A stretch of DNA of 64,000 nt from Prorocentrum cordatum (GCA_963575745.1 CAUYUJ010016296.1:1-64000), one strand, 5' to 3'. Counted from the first letter of the stretch, positions 34,201 through 44,094 are shown. Program-made: numbers and translations. The notes: a model not told the origin generated them from the letters alone.

Positions 34201-34983
34201 GGCCGCGCGGGCGACGAGGACGACGACGCTGGCAGGGCCGCTGGCGTTCCGTCCGCGGACCCTGTGCCTGCTGTAGTCCAGCCAGGCGCGGGGGCGTCGC
34301 TCGCGGGGGACGAATGGCGGCGCTTTACGCCAGAAAACATTGACCCCGCGAAGTGCATGGCTCGGACGTGGGGGAACGGAGCTGGTGGGCAATGCCGGAG
34401 CGCGCAAAAGCAGGGATGCGGGGATCTGTGCGGGCTGCATTTCAAGCAGCAGCACAAAGATGGTTGGCATGGGCGTGTGGGCGGGCCCATCCCGGAGGGA
34501 AAGTTGAAGGTGTTCAAGGAGAAGAACGCAGGGAAGGCCCCGCGTGCGGCGCCCGCGGCTGAGGCTGGCGCAGTGCCCGGCAGCGATGGCGTCGCCGCGA
34601 GGGCGCCGACAGGGGGCGGCGAGGGTGCTGGAGGGGCTAGCGCAACCAATGCGGCTTCGGAGCCATCCTCGGGCGGCGAGCGCGGGGGGCGTGGCGGGCG
34701 CGCGACCGCGAGGGAAATCGCCGCCGCTGCCGCGGAGGAGCGCGCGCGGCAGGAGGATCCTGAAGAACGGCGGGCGCGCTTGGGCATCGCCGAGCACAAC
34801 AAGCGGCAGGAGTTGCTCGGCCAGGTCGCTGGAGCCTTCCGATTGCGCCAAGAGGACGTGCCCGTCAGCATCGGCAGGTGGACTGACGAAAAGCTGCGAC
34901 AGACGTTGCGCCGCCTGCGCCCGAAAAGAGGTGACGTGGTGAGCGAGCCGACGATTGTGGCGCTGTCGGAGGAGGCTCTCTGA
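31271..34983 (+). CDS. Helitron-like helicase C-terminus fused to ubiquitin-specific protease
   Basis: It takes over from the previous frame near 31,270 (…FHALKTMRQGN). The helicase C-part has YIGMRVRLNVKLS (31,603-31,650), TVQTAQGMGMDAATMVLQ and YVMLSRVR (32,076-32,100). A Pro/Ala/Gly linker follows, then a complete peptidase C19 (USP) domain: Cys box GIANLGNTCFVSAVAQVLL (Cys at 32,878), QCDASEFFLAALHAV, a CAAC zinc-like pair, PPVLFVIVERV, His box SGVVVHQGESATSGHYYAY (33,640-33,700) and KFDDSAV. All three catalytic positions (Cys, His, Asp) are present. Near the end (34,350-34,430) KCMARTWGNGAGGQCRS…CGLHF repeats the small Cys/His motif found near 23,350. A USP removes ubiquitin from proteins; the target here is unknown. 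The stop is TGA at 34,981. Confidence 0.8.
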
Positions 34984-35012
34984 GTGCTGCGCCTCGACGG
35001 CGGCTCTCTGAG

Positions 35013-35298
35013 TGTGTGCCTGTGTGTCTGTGTGTCTGTGTGTCTGTGTGTCTGTGTGTCTGTGTATTTGAGTGTCTGTGTGGCTGTGTGTCTGTGTGTC
35101 TGTGGTCTGTGTGTCTGTGTGTCTGTGTGTATGTGTCTCTGTTTGTCTGTGTGTCCGTGTCTGTGAGTCTGTATGTCTGTGTGTCTGTGCGTTTGTGTGT
35201 CTGTGTTTCCGTATGTTTCTGTGCGTGTGTGTCCGTGTGTCTCTCTGTCTGTGTGTCTGTGTGTCTGTGTGTCCGTGTGTGCGTGTCCTCGTCTGTGT
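35013..35298. repeat. GTGTGTCT-type octamer microsatellite
   Basis: About 35 imperfect copies of TGTGTGTC starting about 30 bp after the Helitron-like stop codon. It translates to VCLCVCVS-like strings, which are not genes. Confidence 0.9.
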
Positions 35299-35330
35299 GA
35301 GCCCCGCGCTTTCCCCCTCCCCCTCCTTCC

Positions 35331-35410
35331 CTTCCCCTGGCGCTCCGCGAGGGCGGAGTGGCTGGAGTGGAGGGAGGGCTGGCCCCGAAATGGGGCGGCG
35401 CCCCCCCCCT
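35331..35410. repeat. left half of flanking repeat split by LINE copy 3
   Basis: CTTCCCCTGGCGCTCCGCGA…GGCTGGAGTG…GGCCCCGAAATGGGGC…CCCCCCCCCT. The same unit is uninterrupted at 42,385-42,485; its right half reappears at 41,033. Confidence 0.75.
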
Positions 35411-35438
35411 CAAGGGAAGGCTCAAGGGAAGGCTCAAG
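35409..35438 (+). repeat. three 12 bp-spaced CTCAAG spliced-leader remnants
   Basis: CTCAAG at 35,409, 35,421 and 35,433, the last two as GGCTCAAG, spaced by 12 bp (GGCTCAAGGGAA). They lie at the 5' end of LINE copy 3. Confidence 0.55.
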
Positions 35439-35579
35439 GCGTCGCCAAAAGGCTCGCAGAATACTGCCTGGGGAACCTCCTCTTCTGCGAACCTTGTGTG
35501 CCTGCTTTCCAATTTTGCTCCACACCTATCACTATTGTGTACGGTATCCTCTTTGTATTGTTGCTGCTCTTCCAATATT

Positions 35580-35740
35580 GTCGTATCAAAGGGAGCCTGA
35601 TCGAGTGAGAAACGATTCATTGAAGAAGTGGAAGAATATTGTTGTTCTCTCTTGACAATCACGTCGTATCTAGGGGAGCCTGATCGTGGGTGGAATCGAT
35701 TCATTGAAGAAGTGGACAAATATTATTGGCGAGTGTGCAT
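35580..35740 (+). repeat. 83 bp tandem duplication in LINE copy 3 5' UTR
   Basis: GTCGTATC…GGAGCCTGATCG…CGATTCATTGAAGAAGTGGA occurs at 35,580 and again from 35,663. It lies before ORF1; a role in transcription is only a possibility. Confidence 0.65.
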
Positions 35741-35797
35741 AAGAGAAGCACGAAAGTGCTGGCGTAGACGTAGACACAGGACTCAGCAGGTGTTAAA

Positions 35798-36847
35798 ATG
35801 GCGTCGGTCCCTCATTCTCAAATGTCGGCTTCAGAGGGTGCTGAACATGTATCAGACGAGGAATTCGAGAGGAATGTTAAACATCGAGGCGATAATCTAT
35901 GGAGAGAGAGGGAGGAACTGATCTCGAAGGAGACAAACCCATCCCTTGCGGCTCTTCTTCGACTTGGTTTCACGAATGAGGAGAGAACCACGTCTCTTGT
36001 CAAGCAGTGTGAGGCCACAGAGAAGAAACTGGCACAGATTGATGAAAAAGTCCAGACACAAGACGAACGTATACAAAAGCTGGAGCAGATGATGATGTAT
36101 CCGCCTCAACCTCCTCCCGGTTTAGTGGGCACCGGTAATGCATCTAATGCTTCTCAGGTGTCAGAGCGTAGTTTTTCGGGAGATTCTGAGAATATGAAGA
36201 TGGCGAGGAGAATGTGGAAGCCAGAATTCTTGGAAATCAAAGGTTGGGTGAAAAACTGGAGCAATCCCAAGAAACGCAGTGGAGAAATGCTGGGCCAGAA
36301 AGATCTTCAGACATTGGTATCGAATATGGTTGATGCCCTACCAGAGGATACGAAGATGTGTGTGGACAAAGATCGTACTATTCGGCTCAATGCTGGACGA
36401 ACGTTGTATGGTCAGGGGAGGGTGGGGGTTCGAACAGGCACAACTGGTGATATTCTATGGTTATGGAAGAAACACTTGGATGAGCTGCTCACCTCCCCAG
36501 AGGCTGACAAAATACTTGCAGGGATGGACCAGCAAATCGTACCAAGCAAAATCAAGATTTTGGTTGATGCTCCCCCATGGAAACGTCCACACATCAAGCA
36601 GGTTAGCCGATTTCAGGGTATATTCAAAACGCTTGCCCATCCGAGCTTTGTTCCTCTGCGTGGTGAAATGGGCCCCCCACGTTCCTCGATCTATGTGCAT
36701 TCGGTAGATTCTAAACCATTTCTCCTGGCGGAATGGAAGGGTGAGTCTTGGGAGATCTTCGAAGAACAATGGGCGACAATGTGTGCTAAATATGATATCA
36801 AAGATGTAACGATCACGAAAATGAAAGAGGAGTTAAGTAAAAACTGA
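35798..36847 (+). CDS. LINE ORF1 protein, copy 3 (349 aa, intact)
   Basis: The start ATG 35,798 is the first in an open frame and gives MASVPHSQMSASEG. Residues about 10-100 are charged and helical; 68-100 (LVKQCEATEKKLAQIDEKV…RIQKLEQ) are a clear coiled coil. A PPQPPPGL linker follows, then a C-terminal domain with APPWKRPHIKQVSRFQG, the block shared with copies 1 and 2. LINE ORF1 proteins assemble on element RNA and help target-primed reverse transcription. It ends in TGA (36,845-36,847), after which the same frame continues as ORF2. No zinc knuckle is seen. Confidence 0.8.
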   Translation: MASVPHSQMSASEGAEHVSDEEFERNVKHRGDNLWREREELISKETNPSLAALLRLGFTNEERTTSLVKQCEATEKKLAQIDEKVQTQDERIQKLEQMMMYPPQPPPGLVGTGNASNASQVSERSFSGDSENMKMARRMWKPEFLEIKGWVKNWSNPKKRSGEMLGQKDLQTLVSNMVDALPEDTKMCVDKDRTIRLNAGRTLYGQGRVGVRTGTTGDILWLWKKHLDELLTSPEADKILAGMDQQIVPSKIKILVDAPPWKRPHIKQVSRFQGIFKTLAHPSFVPLRGEMGPPRSSIYVHSVDSKPFLLAEWKGESWEIFEEQWATMCAKYDIKDVTITKMKEELSKN

Positions 36848-36850
36848 GGA
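36845..36850 (+). promoter_or_regulatory. in-frame UGA-GGA between ORF1 and ORF2 (candidate readthrough)
   Basis: ORF1 and ORF2 share the frame. The endonuclease motif LTIISWNIQKAG begins 7 codons after the UGA, with no ATG between; the next ATG in frame lies beyond 37,160, inside the endonuclease domain. ORF2 therefore needs readthrough or non-AUG initiation. Confidence 0.55.
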
Positions 36851-39800
36851 CGTGCTCGACGGAAAAACCTGACTATCATTTCTTGGAATATCCAGAAGGC
36901 AGGAGTGAGGAACTGTAGAGGAGCTGAGATTTTGGGACAACTTCGTAGCTGTCACGGAGGCTTGTTCGCATTGCAAGAGAGTGATTTTCTTCCCAGAGCC
37001 GAGATTGCACGTCTAGGATGGGACCAGAGAGTTTCATCATGTGGGAAAGCTGCCCTAGTGTTCGACAATGCATGGAAATGTTGTATCAAAGAATTCGTAT
37101 GCTCGTATCCTCGTTTCGTCGTAGGAGGCTTCAAGACTGCTACTTCGAGGCTGGTGATCACCAGCATGTACCTTCCAGATGTTTCGATCCCGAATGCTTT
37201 TGATATGTGGCAGCAAACCCTGACCAACCTCAATATGGTCCTCAGGGAGATGGTTGCCACGAAGCTGCCAGGTGCCTGCATCATTGTTTGCGTGGATGCT
37301 AATGTGGAATTGGTGGGGAGGAGTACGGGAGTTCATCGAGGAGTTGAATATATTATGACAGGAAGTGGTGTGGATGGAAAGGAGGAAGGAGGCGACAGCA
37401 CGGCGGAGAGGAGGAGGGAGAACGACAGATGGAGGATGAGGCATGCGCTGGAATGCTTTATGCAATCGTACGGGCTCTGTGCTGCCAACACTTTCGGCGA
37501 CCGTGCAGTGACGTGGGAGAGCTACGCGCGAGCACACTGTCGCCTTGCTAGAGCACCAGAGCTGCGGCCACGAGTATTAGATTATGTTCTGGTCCCTCAT
37601 GGTTGGGAAATTATTGAATGTAAGGCATCCTTTCGTTTGCATAGAGGAGGGAAGACTCAGCGATCCCGTCTGAGTGATCATAAACTCTTGGAAGTTTGTG
37701 TTCGTTCCCCTGTCGTCCATTGTCCCCGTTTCTCCGCTAAACCCCGTGATAAAAGCTATGTGGGATATGAGCCAAACACGTTCACGGATGAGATGATCGC
37801 GAGAGCTTCGATGGACTCGTTTGTTGACAATGCCAGGTGTTCCTCAGTAAGTGGTAATCCTCTGGGGGCCAGCTGTTTGTCACGACAGATCAAATCGAGC
37901 TTTACTCGGGATGAGGTGGAATATAAGACAAGAGATGACAATGGTATTAAACAGCCTGTGCGCCCTTATAGACTCCAGAGGTTGATTGAACTCCGTAGGG
38001 GAACCCCACCTGGGCCAGAAAGAAAACAGATCACAAAAGTTTTGAATGGCTATCGCCGTCTATACCGCCGTCTTCGTTTGGAGTATGAATTACCACCGTC
38101 AAGGAAAAGGAAGAGAAACCGTCTCTATAACCTGGAAGGAGTGGAGGATAGAGAGATATGGAACAAAGTTATCTGGCAGATGCTCAAGAATAAGGTGTCG
38201 TGTGCCCAGACTCGTGTTGCCAATCTAGAGGTGCTGCAGTCTCTCAGACAGGCTGCGGAGCTGGAGGCTCCACCATGCACCATCACGCTGGCGAATATGC
38301 TTTGCTGCAGGGGAAGAATGCAGCGTAACCGCGCGACGGGGACTGATGGAGTGCCTGCAGAGATGCTCCTTCGATTGTCGTGGAAAACGTTGAGAGAGGT
38401 GCGAAGGATATTCGAGGCTGTATTTCATAGACAGATTCCGTACCCTGATTGCTGGAGGGAGATCATAGTGAGTGTGATGCCTAAAAGTCAAAACACCACG
38501 GATGCAAAGGAAACGAGACTACTGTGTATTCAAAACGCGTTATCTAAACTTTATTCTATGTGTGTGGTCAAGTTAGCGGAGGATTATATGGAGGAGGTGG
38601 GGATGTTTCGGAGATTTGGTGTGTATGGATTTGTGAAAGGACGGAGGCCATATGAGATTACGACTGCATTGAAACACTTAGGTCAACATGCTAGCAAATA
38701 TCAGCACGCAGATGATCAATTACATGTTGCTCTCGCAGATGTTTATCAAGCTTTTGATCATTGTACGGTTGCTAACTTCAGTTCTGCCATGGCATATTGT
38801 AGTATACCATATGTTATCCAACATGCGATGATTGAGTCCCTGGTCTATAGTGATGTGGAGATCTCGTGTGAGAATCTCGACTTCGAGCGGTTCTCAAAGG
38901 TGTCCTGGGATCGCTGTATACGTACGGGTGGACCTGAAGGACCGTTTGCCTTTAATTGTATTGCCGTGGCGATGTGGGGGGAACTGTTCGAGAAATGGGA
39001 TGAACAGAAGTTGGGGTATAGGGTCGAGTTTCGAGCGAGTGCGAGGGACGAAAACGGGAGCGTCGAAACGGTGTCGATTTACTTGAATCATGCCTTATGG
39101 GCTGATAACATCGTTGTCCTGGCGAACTCGGCGTCGGATTTGGCTCAGATGATGCTGGCAATGACACACTCACTTGAGAAATACAGTATGCGATGGAAAG
39201 AGGCGTCTCTGGAGTATTTAGTTTTCGGTGAACCTCTAGAGTATGATGAGAATGAACACATCGTTCCGACCATGGACCTGGTGATCAAAGGATTTCAGGA
39301 CCCAGAACGTGAATTGAGATTTCGCAGAAGGGCTGAGGTTCATCTCCTAGGAGTCTGTATTCCGGCTATATTTCCTCGATATCATGCGGATGTAGCGTAC
39401 AGATTGGACAAAGGAAGACAGGCCTTCTATGTTGACATCAAGTTCTATACCAGCAGATGTATACCATTGGGGGAAAAGTATTCTAGATATCAACAGCTTG
39501 TTCAGTCGACAGTATTGTATGGATTAGATGGAGTAGCAGCAGATGAAAGTTCGATTGAGAGACTTCATGTGTTTGAGGGAGAGTGCTTGCTCAGAATATT
39601 GAGAACGAGACATCTTCCTGATGAGCCGTGGGACGAGTATACACATCGGAAGTACAGCCGATGTAGGAAAGCTTTTCATGATCATGGGTATCAGTCGCTG
39701 GTGCAAAAATTCTTGTATCGTCAGTGGTTGCTTGCATTGGATGTGGTGTCGTTTGCAAAATATCTACCTCATGACATGCCGCAGAGTGACAGAGCATGGA

Positions 39801-40807
39801 GGGACTCAAGGTTGGCAATGCTTGCATACGGAATCCGATATGATGAATGGCGGCAGAATTTTGGGGATATCATGCACAGATATAACTCAAAAAGAAAACG
39901 GTCAGAGGAGGGAAGCTACCGCAAAAGGAAAAGAGGGATTGACGCGACGGGTCTACATACATGGCACTATCCTTTCGAAAAATATTGGGGTGATCAGTGG
40001 TGGAGAGATTTCCAGCCTGATAGCTGGAGAGAGTTTGCAATATCTACGGTGGGTGAGGAGAAGTTCAGCTTGTTCCAATCAAATGTTAAAGGATCAGGAG
40101 GGAGACGTACTGCGTATGATATGGAAGAGGAGGGTGGAAATGAGGCAACACGTAAACGAAGGAGGAAGGAGGAGGAGGTCCAGAATGAAATCATCGCCAG
40201 ACGTTTAGCAATAACAAACATGAAAGCAACAGAATGGGATTTCAAAACACATGGTTTTGGAGTGGAGATCTGTGGGGATTCTCTTCTTGTCATATCTTGG
40301 CTCCTAGGGAGGTGGGCGATAACTGACTACACGTATCGAAAAAGAATAGGCTATATCATTGACATCATGAGCGGTCTGACGGAGATCTATGGAGTTCGGG
40401 CACCTTCGAATGGCAGGGATCCTTTTAAGCATGAGTTTCGGGAAGTAAATGAGCATGCGGATCGACTCACACATGATGCCCGCGAGGGCAGATCACACGA
40501 ATGGAAGCGCTCTTTTTGCATGACACACACACATGGACATATAACACCTATCGCATTGAGGGGGTCCTTCGATGGCGGTAAATCTGAGGATGGAGTAGGA
40601 TGTGGTGCATGGCTCGAGGCGGCGTTCATATCCAGGTCCGACAGGATCGAAGGAAAGTTTTCGACCGTGTCCTGGCAACTCGTCTGGGAAAAAGCATGGT
40701 TGATTCCGTCGGAGAGCACAGTCACACAGGCTGAATTATCCGCAGCAGAGTGTACGGTACACAACATCGTTCGTTTGCTTGGTGAGTTTGAGTCTTACTT
40801 TACTTGA
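36848..40807 (+). CDS. LINE ORF2 polyprotein, copy 3 (endonuclease-RT-RNase H-like, intact)
   Basis: About 1,319 residues, open throughout. Endonuclease (AP-type, nicks the target DNA): SWNIQKAG (36,881), FALQESDF, CVDANVELVG (37,289), LSDHKLLEVC (37,671); the catalytic Asn, Glu, Asp and His are present. RT: SVMPKSQ, YGFVKGRRPYE, motif A LADVYQAFDH (about 38,735), motif B RTGGPEGPFAFN (38,920), motif C ALWADNIVVLANSAS (WADN at 39,098-39,109, where most RTs have two adjacent Asp). A thumb-like region and a linker with a basic stretch KRKRSEEGSYRKRKRG (about 39,890-39,935) follow. The C-terminal RNase H-like domain is in permuted order. No ATG lies near the N-terminus. It is the only copy here that could encode a working protein. 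Confidence 0.88.
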   Translation, partial: GRARRKNLTIISWNIQKAGVRNCRGAEILGQLRSCHGGLFALQESDFLPRAEIARLGWDQRVSSCGKAALVFDNAWKCCIKEFVCSYPRFVVGGFKTATSRLVITSMYLPDVSIPNAFDMWQQTLTNLNMVLREMVATKLPGACIIVCVDANVELVGRSTGVHRGVEYIMTGSGVDGKEEGGDSTAERRRENDRWRMRHALECFMQSYGLCAANTFGDRAVTWESYARAHCRLARAPELRPRVLDYVLVPHGWEIIECKASFRLHRGGKTQRSRLSDHKLLEVCVRSPVVHCPRFSAKPRDKSYVGYEPNTFTDEMIARASMDSFVDNARCSSVSGNPLGASCLSRQIKSSFTRDEVEYKTRDDNGIKQPVRPYRLQRLIELRRGTPPGPERKQITKVLNGYRRLYRRLRLEYELPPSRKRKRNRLYNLEGVEDREIWNKVIWQMLKNKVSCAQTRVANLEVLQSLRQAAELEAPPCTITLANMLCCRGRMQRNRATGTDGVPAEMLLRLSWKTLREVRRIFEAVFHRQIPYPDCWREIIVSVMPKSQNTTDAKETRLLCIQNALSKLYSMCVVKLAEDYMEEVGMFRRFGVYGFVKGRRPYEITTALKHLGQHASKYQHADDQLHVALADVYQAFDHCTVANFSSAMAYCSIPYVIQHAMIESLVYSDVEISCENLDFERFSKVSWDRCIRTGGPEGPFAFNCIAVAMWGELFEKWDEQKLGYRVEFRASARDENGSVETVSIYLNHALWADNIVVLANSASDLAQMMLAMTHSLEKYSMRWKEASLEYLVFGEPLEYDENEHIVPTMDLVIKGFQDPERELRFRRRAEVHLLGVCIPAIFPRYHADVAYRLDKGRQAFYVDIKFYTSRCIPLGEKYSRYQQLVQSTVLYGLDGVAADESSIERLHVFEGECLLRILRTRHLPDEPWDEYTHRKYSRCRKAFHDHGYQSLVQKFLYRQWLLALDVVSFAKYLPHDMPQSDRAWRDSRLAMLAYGIRYDEWRQNFGDIMHRYNSKRKRSEEGSYRKRKRGIDATGLHTWHYPFEKYWGDQWWRDFQPDSWREFAISTVGEEKFSLFQSNVKGSGGRRTAYDMEEEGGNEATRKRRRKEEEVQNEIIARRLAITNMKATEWDFKTHGFGVEICGDSLLVISWLLGRWAITDYTYRKRIGYIIDIMSGLTEIYGVRAPSNGRDPFKHEFREVNEHADRLTHDAREGRSHEWKRSFCMTHTHGHITPIALRGSFDGGKSEDGVGCGAWLEAAFISRSDRIEGKFSTVSWQLVWEKAWLIPSESTVTQAELSAAECTVHNIVRLLGEFESYFT
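40260..40760 (+). other. permuted RNase H-like domain (copy 3)
   Basis: CGDSLLVISWLLGRW (Asp 40,277), HEFREVNEHADRLTHDA (Asp 40,460), RGSFDGGKSEDGVGCGAW (Asp 40,571), TVTQAELSAAECTV (Glu 40,733). Same order as copy 2 and the 46 kb element although the sequences between differ widely. Confidence 0.65.
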
Positions 40808-41032
40808 TCGTGGATTGTGAAAGATTGTGCTCACACGGATGAATAAGAGTTTGGTTTCTCGTGTACTGCCCGCGTGTTTGACGCGGATGATATCTCATGA
40901 GCTTCGCTCTTGTCATCTGTCCGTGTGCTTGGCACGGTTTTGACTCGCATGATCATGCAAATAAGAGTCTCTGCCGAGACGGACACTGCGACTGGGCCGT
41001 CAGGCCCGTGAGAGTCGTAGCCAGCCAGCCAG
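40808..41032 (+). other. 3' UTR of LINE copy 3
   Basis: Two AATAAGAG-containing segments (about 40,842 and 40,960), a GGGCCGTCAGGCCC hairpin (about 40,994-41,007) and a CCAGCCAGCC end. AATAAG resembles a polyadenylation signal, but this is not certain in dinoflagellates. Confidence 0.5.
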
Positions 41033-41117
41033 CCTCCCCCCTCCGGAGCGCCAGCGGGAGTGGCGGGGGGCGGGGTGCGTAGAGGGCCGCATGGGGGTCG
41101 CGGGGGAGGGAGGGGCC
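41033..41117. repeat. right half of flanking repeat split by LINE copy 3
   Basis: GCCTCCCCCCTCCGGAGC then GCCAGCGGGAGTGGCGGGG. It matches 42,450-42,485. Confidence 0.7.
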
Positions 41118-41495
41118 GTGTGTCTGTGTGTTTGAGTGTCTTGTGTCTTTGTCTGTGTGTCTGTGTGCCCGTGTGTCAGTGTGCCTGTGTGTCTTTGTGC
41201 CTGTGTGTATGTGTGTCGGTGCGTCTGTGTGTCTGTGTGTCTGTGTGTCTGCGTGTCTGTGTGTCTGTGTGTATATGTGTCTGTGTGTGCGTGCGCTTGT
41301 GTGTCCGTGTGTCCGTGTGTCTGTGTGACCGTGTGCTTGTGTGCCTGTGTGTCTTTGTGTCTGTGTGTCTGTGTGTCTGTGTGTCTGTGTTTCTGTGCGT
41401 CTGTGTGTCCGTGTTTCTCTGTGTCTGGCCTGTGTGTCTGTGTGTCAGCGTGTCTGTGTGTCTGTGTCTGGCATGCGTGTTCGCTGGTGTGCGTT

Positions 41496-41538
<43 letters not shown>

Positions 41539-42340
41539 GCGTGTGTCTGTGTCTGCGTGAGTGTTTGCGTGCGTGTGTGTGCGGGTGTTTGCGTGTGGGC
41601 GTGAGCATCTTTGTGCGGGAGTGGCCGCCGCTGCCGACGATTCTGGGGGGCCAGCGCGACCTTGGCGGCGCCGGCCTCGTCGGTGGGCGGTCGAGGCTGG
41701 GCGACTTCGAGGATTGCGTGTCCGTGTGTCTGTGTTCCTTTTTGTTAATGTGTCTGTGTGTCTGTGTGTGTTTTGTGAGTATGTGTGTCTGTGTGTCGTG
41801 TGACTGTGTGTCTCGGTGTCTGTGTGGCTGTGTGTCTGTGTGTCTGTGTGTCTGTGTGTCAGCGTGTCAGTGTGGCAGTGCAGTGTGTCACTGTGTCAGT
41901 GTTTGTCAGTGTGTCAGTGTGTCTGCGTGTCTGTGTGTCTGTGTGTCTGTGTGTCTGTGTGACCGTGTGTCCCTGTGTCTGTGTGTATGTGTATGTGTGT
42001 CCGTGTGTATGCGTGTCTGTGTGTCTGTGTGTCTGTGTGTCTGTGTCTGCGTCTCTGTGTGTCTGTGTGTCTGTGTGTCTGTGCGTCGGTGTGTTTGTGT
42101 GTTTGTGTGTCTGTGTGTCTGTGTGTCAGTGTACCTGTGTGTCTGTATGTCTATGTGTCTCTGTGTCTGTGAGTGAGTGTGTCTGTGTGTCACTGTGTCA
42201 GTGTGTCCGTGTGTGTCTCTGTGTCTGTGTGTGTCTGTGCGTCTGTGTTTCTGTGTGTCTGTGTGTCTGTGTGTCTCTGTGTCTGTGCGCGTGTGTATGC
42301 GTGTGAGTGCGTGGGTGTGTGTCTGCCTGTGTGCGCGCGC
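41118..42340. repeat. long TGTGTGTC octamer microsatellite array
   Basis: Arrays at 41,118-41,600 and 41,720-42,340, with a GC-rich interruption at about 41,610-41,715. The same motif family as 35,013-35,298. Includes a pure (GT)n stretch near 41,500. Confidence 0.92.
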
Positions 42341-42723
42341 GGCGCTGGCACCCCCGCGTTTTGCCCCTCCCCCCCCACTCCTCCTTCTGGCGCTCCGCGA
42401 GGGCGGAGTGGCTGGAGTGCAGGGAGGTCCGGCCCCAAAATGGGCCGGTGCCTCCCCCCTCCGGAGCGCCGGCGGGGAGGCCGGGGGCGCGTGGTGTGTG
42501 TGCTTGTGTGATTTGGGTGCGTGTGCGTGTCCGTGGGTGTGTATGTGAGATGCTGTGTGTTTGTGTGTGCGTGTGCGCGTTCGTGCGTTTGTTTCGACCT
42601 CTGCGCGTGGATGTGTGTGTGTGTGTGTGCGTGTGTGCTGAGCATGCTGGCGTGCGTTTGTGTCCTCGTGTTGTATGTGTGAGCCCGTGCGTGCGTGCTC
42701 ATGTGCGTGGGCTCGTTTGTGTG
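42341..42723. repeat. intact flanking repeat followed by GT-rich DNA
   Basis: 42,385-42,485 is the uninterrupted unit (CTTCTGGCGCTCCGCGA…CCGGAGCGCC) with inner hairpins CTCCGC/GCGGAG and CCGGCCC/GGGCCGG. 42,486-42,723 is GT-rich without a gene. Confidence 0.65.
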
Positions 42724-44094
42724 AGTGCCTCTTTGCTATCCGGGTTTTGGGCGCTTCCAATTCCGGGGCGCTGGGGAGCTAGTAACTCGTGGAGCTTCCC
42801 TGAGCAAGTTATTGCTGGAGGCTTAAGAGTAATGCCCCGTAGAGCTCTTCGGCATCGATGAGCTAGAGGAATTCCAGCGCGGGGTGGAGCTAGTTGGCCC
42901 ACCCGGCCGGGGCGGACAATAACTCGTAGAGCTTCCCTGCGCAAGTTATTGCTGGAAGCTTAAGAGTAATTCCGGGGCGCTGGAGAGCTAGTTGGCAAAA
43001 AAATCTCGACGGACATTTTGAGGAATTTTGGTCGGTTGAAAATTTCGTTCTCAAAATTTGAAGATTCGTTAGAGCTCTAGTATTTTTCCCGTGATATTCG
43101 ATCTCATTCCCGCTCGCCATCTTGATCTCAGCTCGATCGGGTACCTTTTACTGCCAAAAAGCGTCCAGGCGGGATCGGCCGTTTCGAGTCATCTTGATAC
43201 GCGCTGTCGGTATATTGAACTTAACTCGAGAGATAGGGCAGCTACAGAGCTGGTAAGCACATGTAACCGATTCAGAATGATCAGGCGCGTTCGTATGTTG
43301 CATCTAGAGGTCTGAACTCGGTCTGCTAGCCGAGCTAGGTCCGCAAACCTATTCGTATTATTAGAGTCATCTTGACAGGCACTCTCGATTTTCTGTACTT
43401 AACTCGAGCTATATAACAGCTACAGAGCTAATACTTATAGATACCAATTCAGAGTCATGGGTCGCAGCTGTCTGTTGAATCCAGAGCTCTGAACTCGGTC
43501 TGCTGCCCGCTCTAGAATTGCGAAACTATTCGTATTGGTCGAGTCATCTTGAGAGGTGCTCTCGGTTTCTGTACTTAACTCGGGTTGTAGAGCAGCTACA
43601 GTGCTGGCAGTCACAGGAATCGATTCGAAGACATCAGGCGTGTCCACCTTTCGAATCCAGAGCCTGGAACTCGGTCTGCTGCCCGAGCTAGGTCCGCAAA
43701 ACCGTTCGTATTGTTCGAGTCATCCTGAGATGCTGTCGGTTTTCTGCACTTAACTCGGGCTGTAGGGGGGCTGCAGGGCTGGTAATCACAGGAATCGATT
43801 CGGAGACATCAGACGCGTCCGCCTGTCGCATTCAGAGGCCTAAACTTGGTCTGATACTCGAGCTAGGTTTGCCAAACTGTTCGTATTGTTCGAGTCATAT
43901 TCAGGGTTGCTGTCGATTTACGCACGTAACTCGGGCTGTAGGAGAGCTACAGAGCTCGTACAGAAGACAATCCAGAAGCATCGGGGGCGTTTGGCTGTTG
44001 CATCGAGGTCTGAAATCGCTTTGGCTGAAAAACTTTTAATTCTCTGCAATTTCTTTCCCACATTATATATTGTCAGGAAGCTCTACGAGTCCCC
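42724..44094. repeat. A-unit satellite-like repeat with duplicated head
   Basis: The opening CCTCTTTGCTATCCGGG parallels 11,296. The head motif AGCTTCCCT…CAAGTTATTGCTGGA occurs twice (about 42,793 and 42,927). Then ~177 bp subrepeats and the GGAAGCTCTACGAGTCCCC end. No gene seen. Confidence 0.78.

Larger units (their letters stand above)
18034..35012 (+). mobile_element. giant Helitron-like element encoding Rep, PIF1-type helicase and a USP protease
   Basis: A single GC-rich block with three abutting long reading frames in one direction. Ordered domains HUH Rep, then PIF1-type helicase, are the hallmark of Helitrons. The protein also has N-terminal helicase-associated-type repeats and a C-terminal ubiquitin-specific protease. 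The terminal TC / CTRR ends could not be located with confidence, so the borders given are the compositional ones. It could instead be a domesticated host gene. Confidence 0.7.
35411..41032 (+). mobile_element. LINE copy 3, intact full-length element of a related subfamily
   Basis: The 5' end carries CTCAAG remnants and the 3' end lies at about 41,032 after a short CCAG-type repeat. ORF1 and ORF2 are both uninterrupted except for the single UGA between them. It is inserted in a C-rich stretch of the flanking repeat: GCCTCCCCCCTCCGGAGC lies right of it and also at the intact locus 42,450; a C-run ending in T occurs on both sides, so a short target duplication is likely. Confidence 0.85.

Noticed and set aside
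18034-35012. Calling exact Helitron ends (TC … CTRR with hairpin)
   Set aside because: Several CTAG and hairpin candidates exist but none is supported on both sides, so only compositional borders are given.
33798-35525. Minus-strand frame of [10 protein letters not shown] repeats
   Set aside because: Microsatellite translation plus antisense of the USP region.
41136-42176. Long frame of VCLCVCVS repeats
   Set aside because: Pure translation of the TGTGTGTC microsatellite; open in several frames and both strands.
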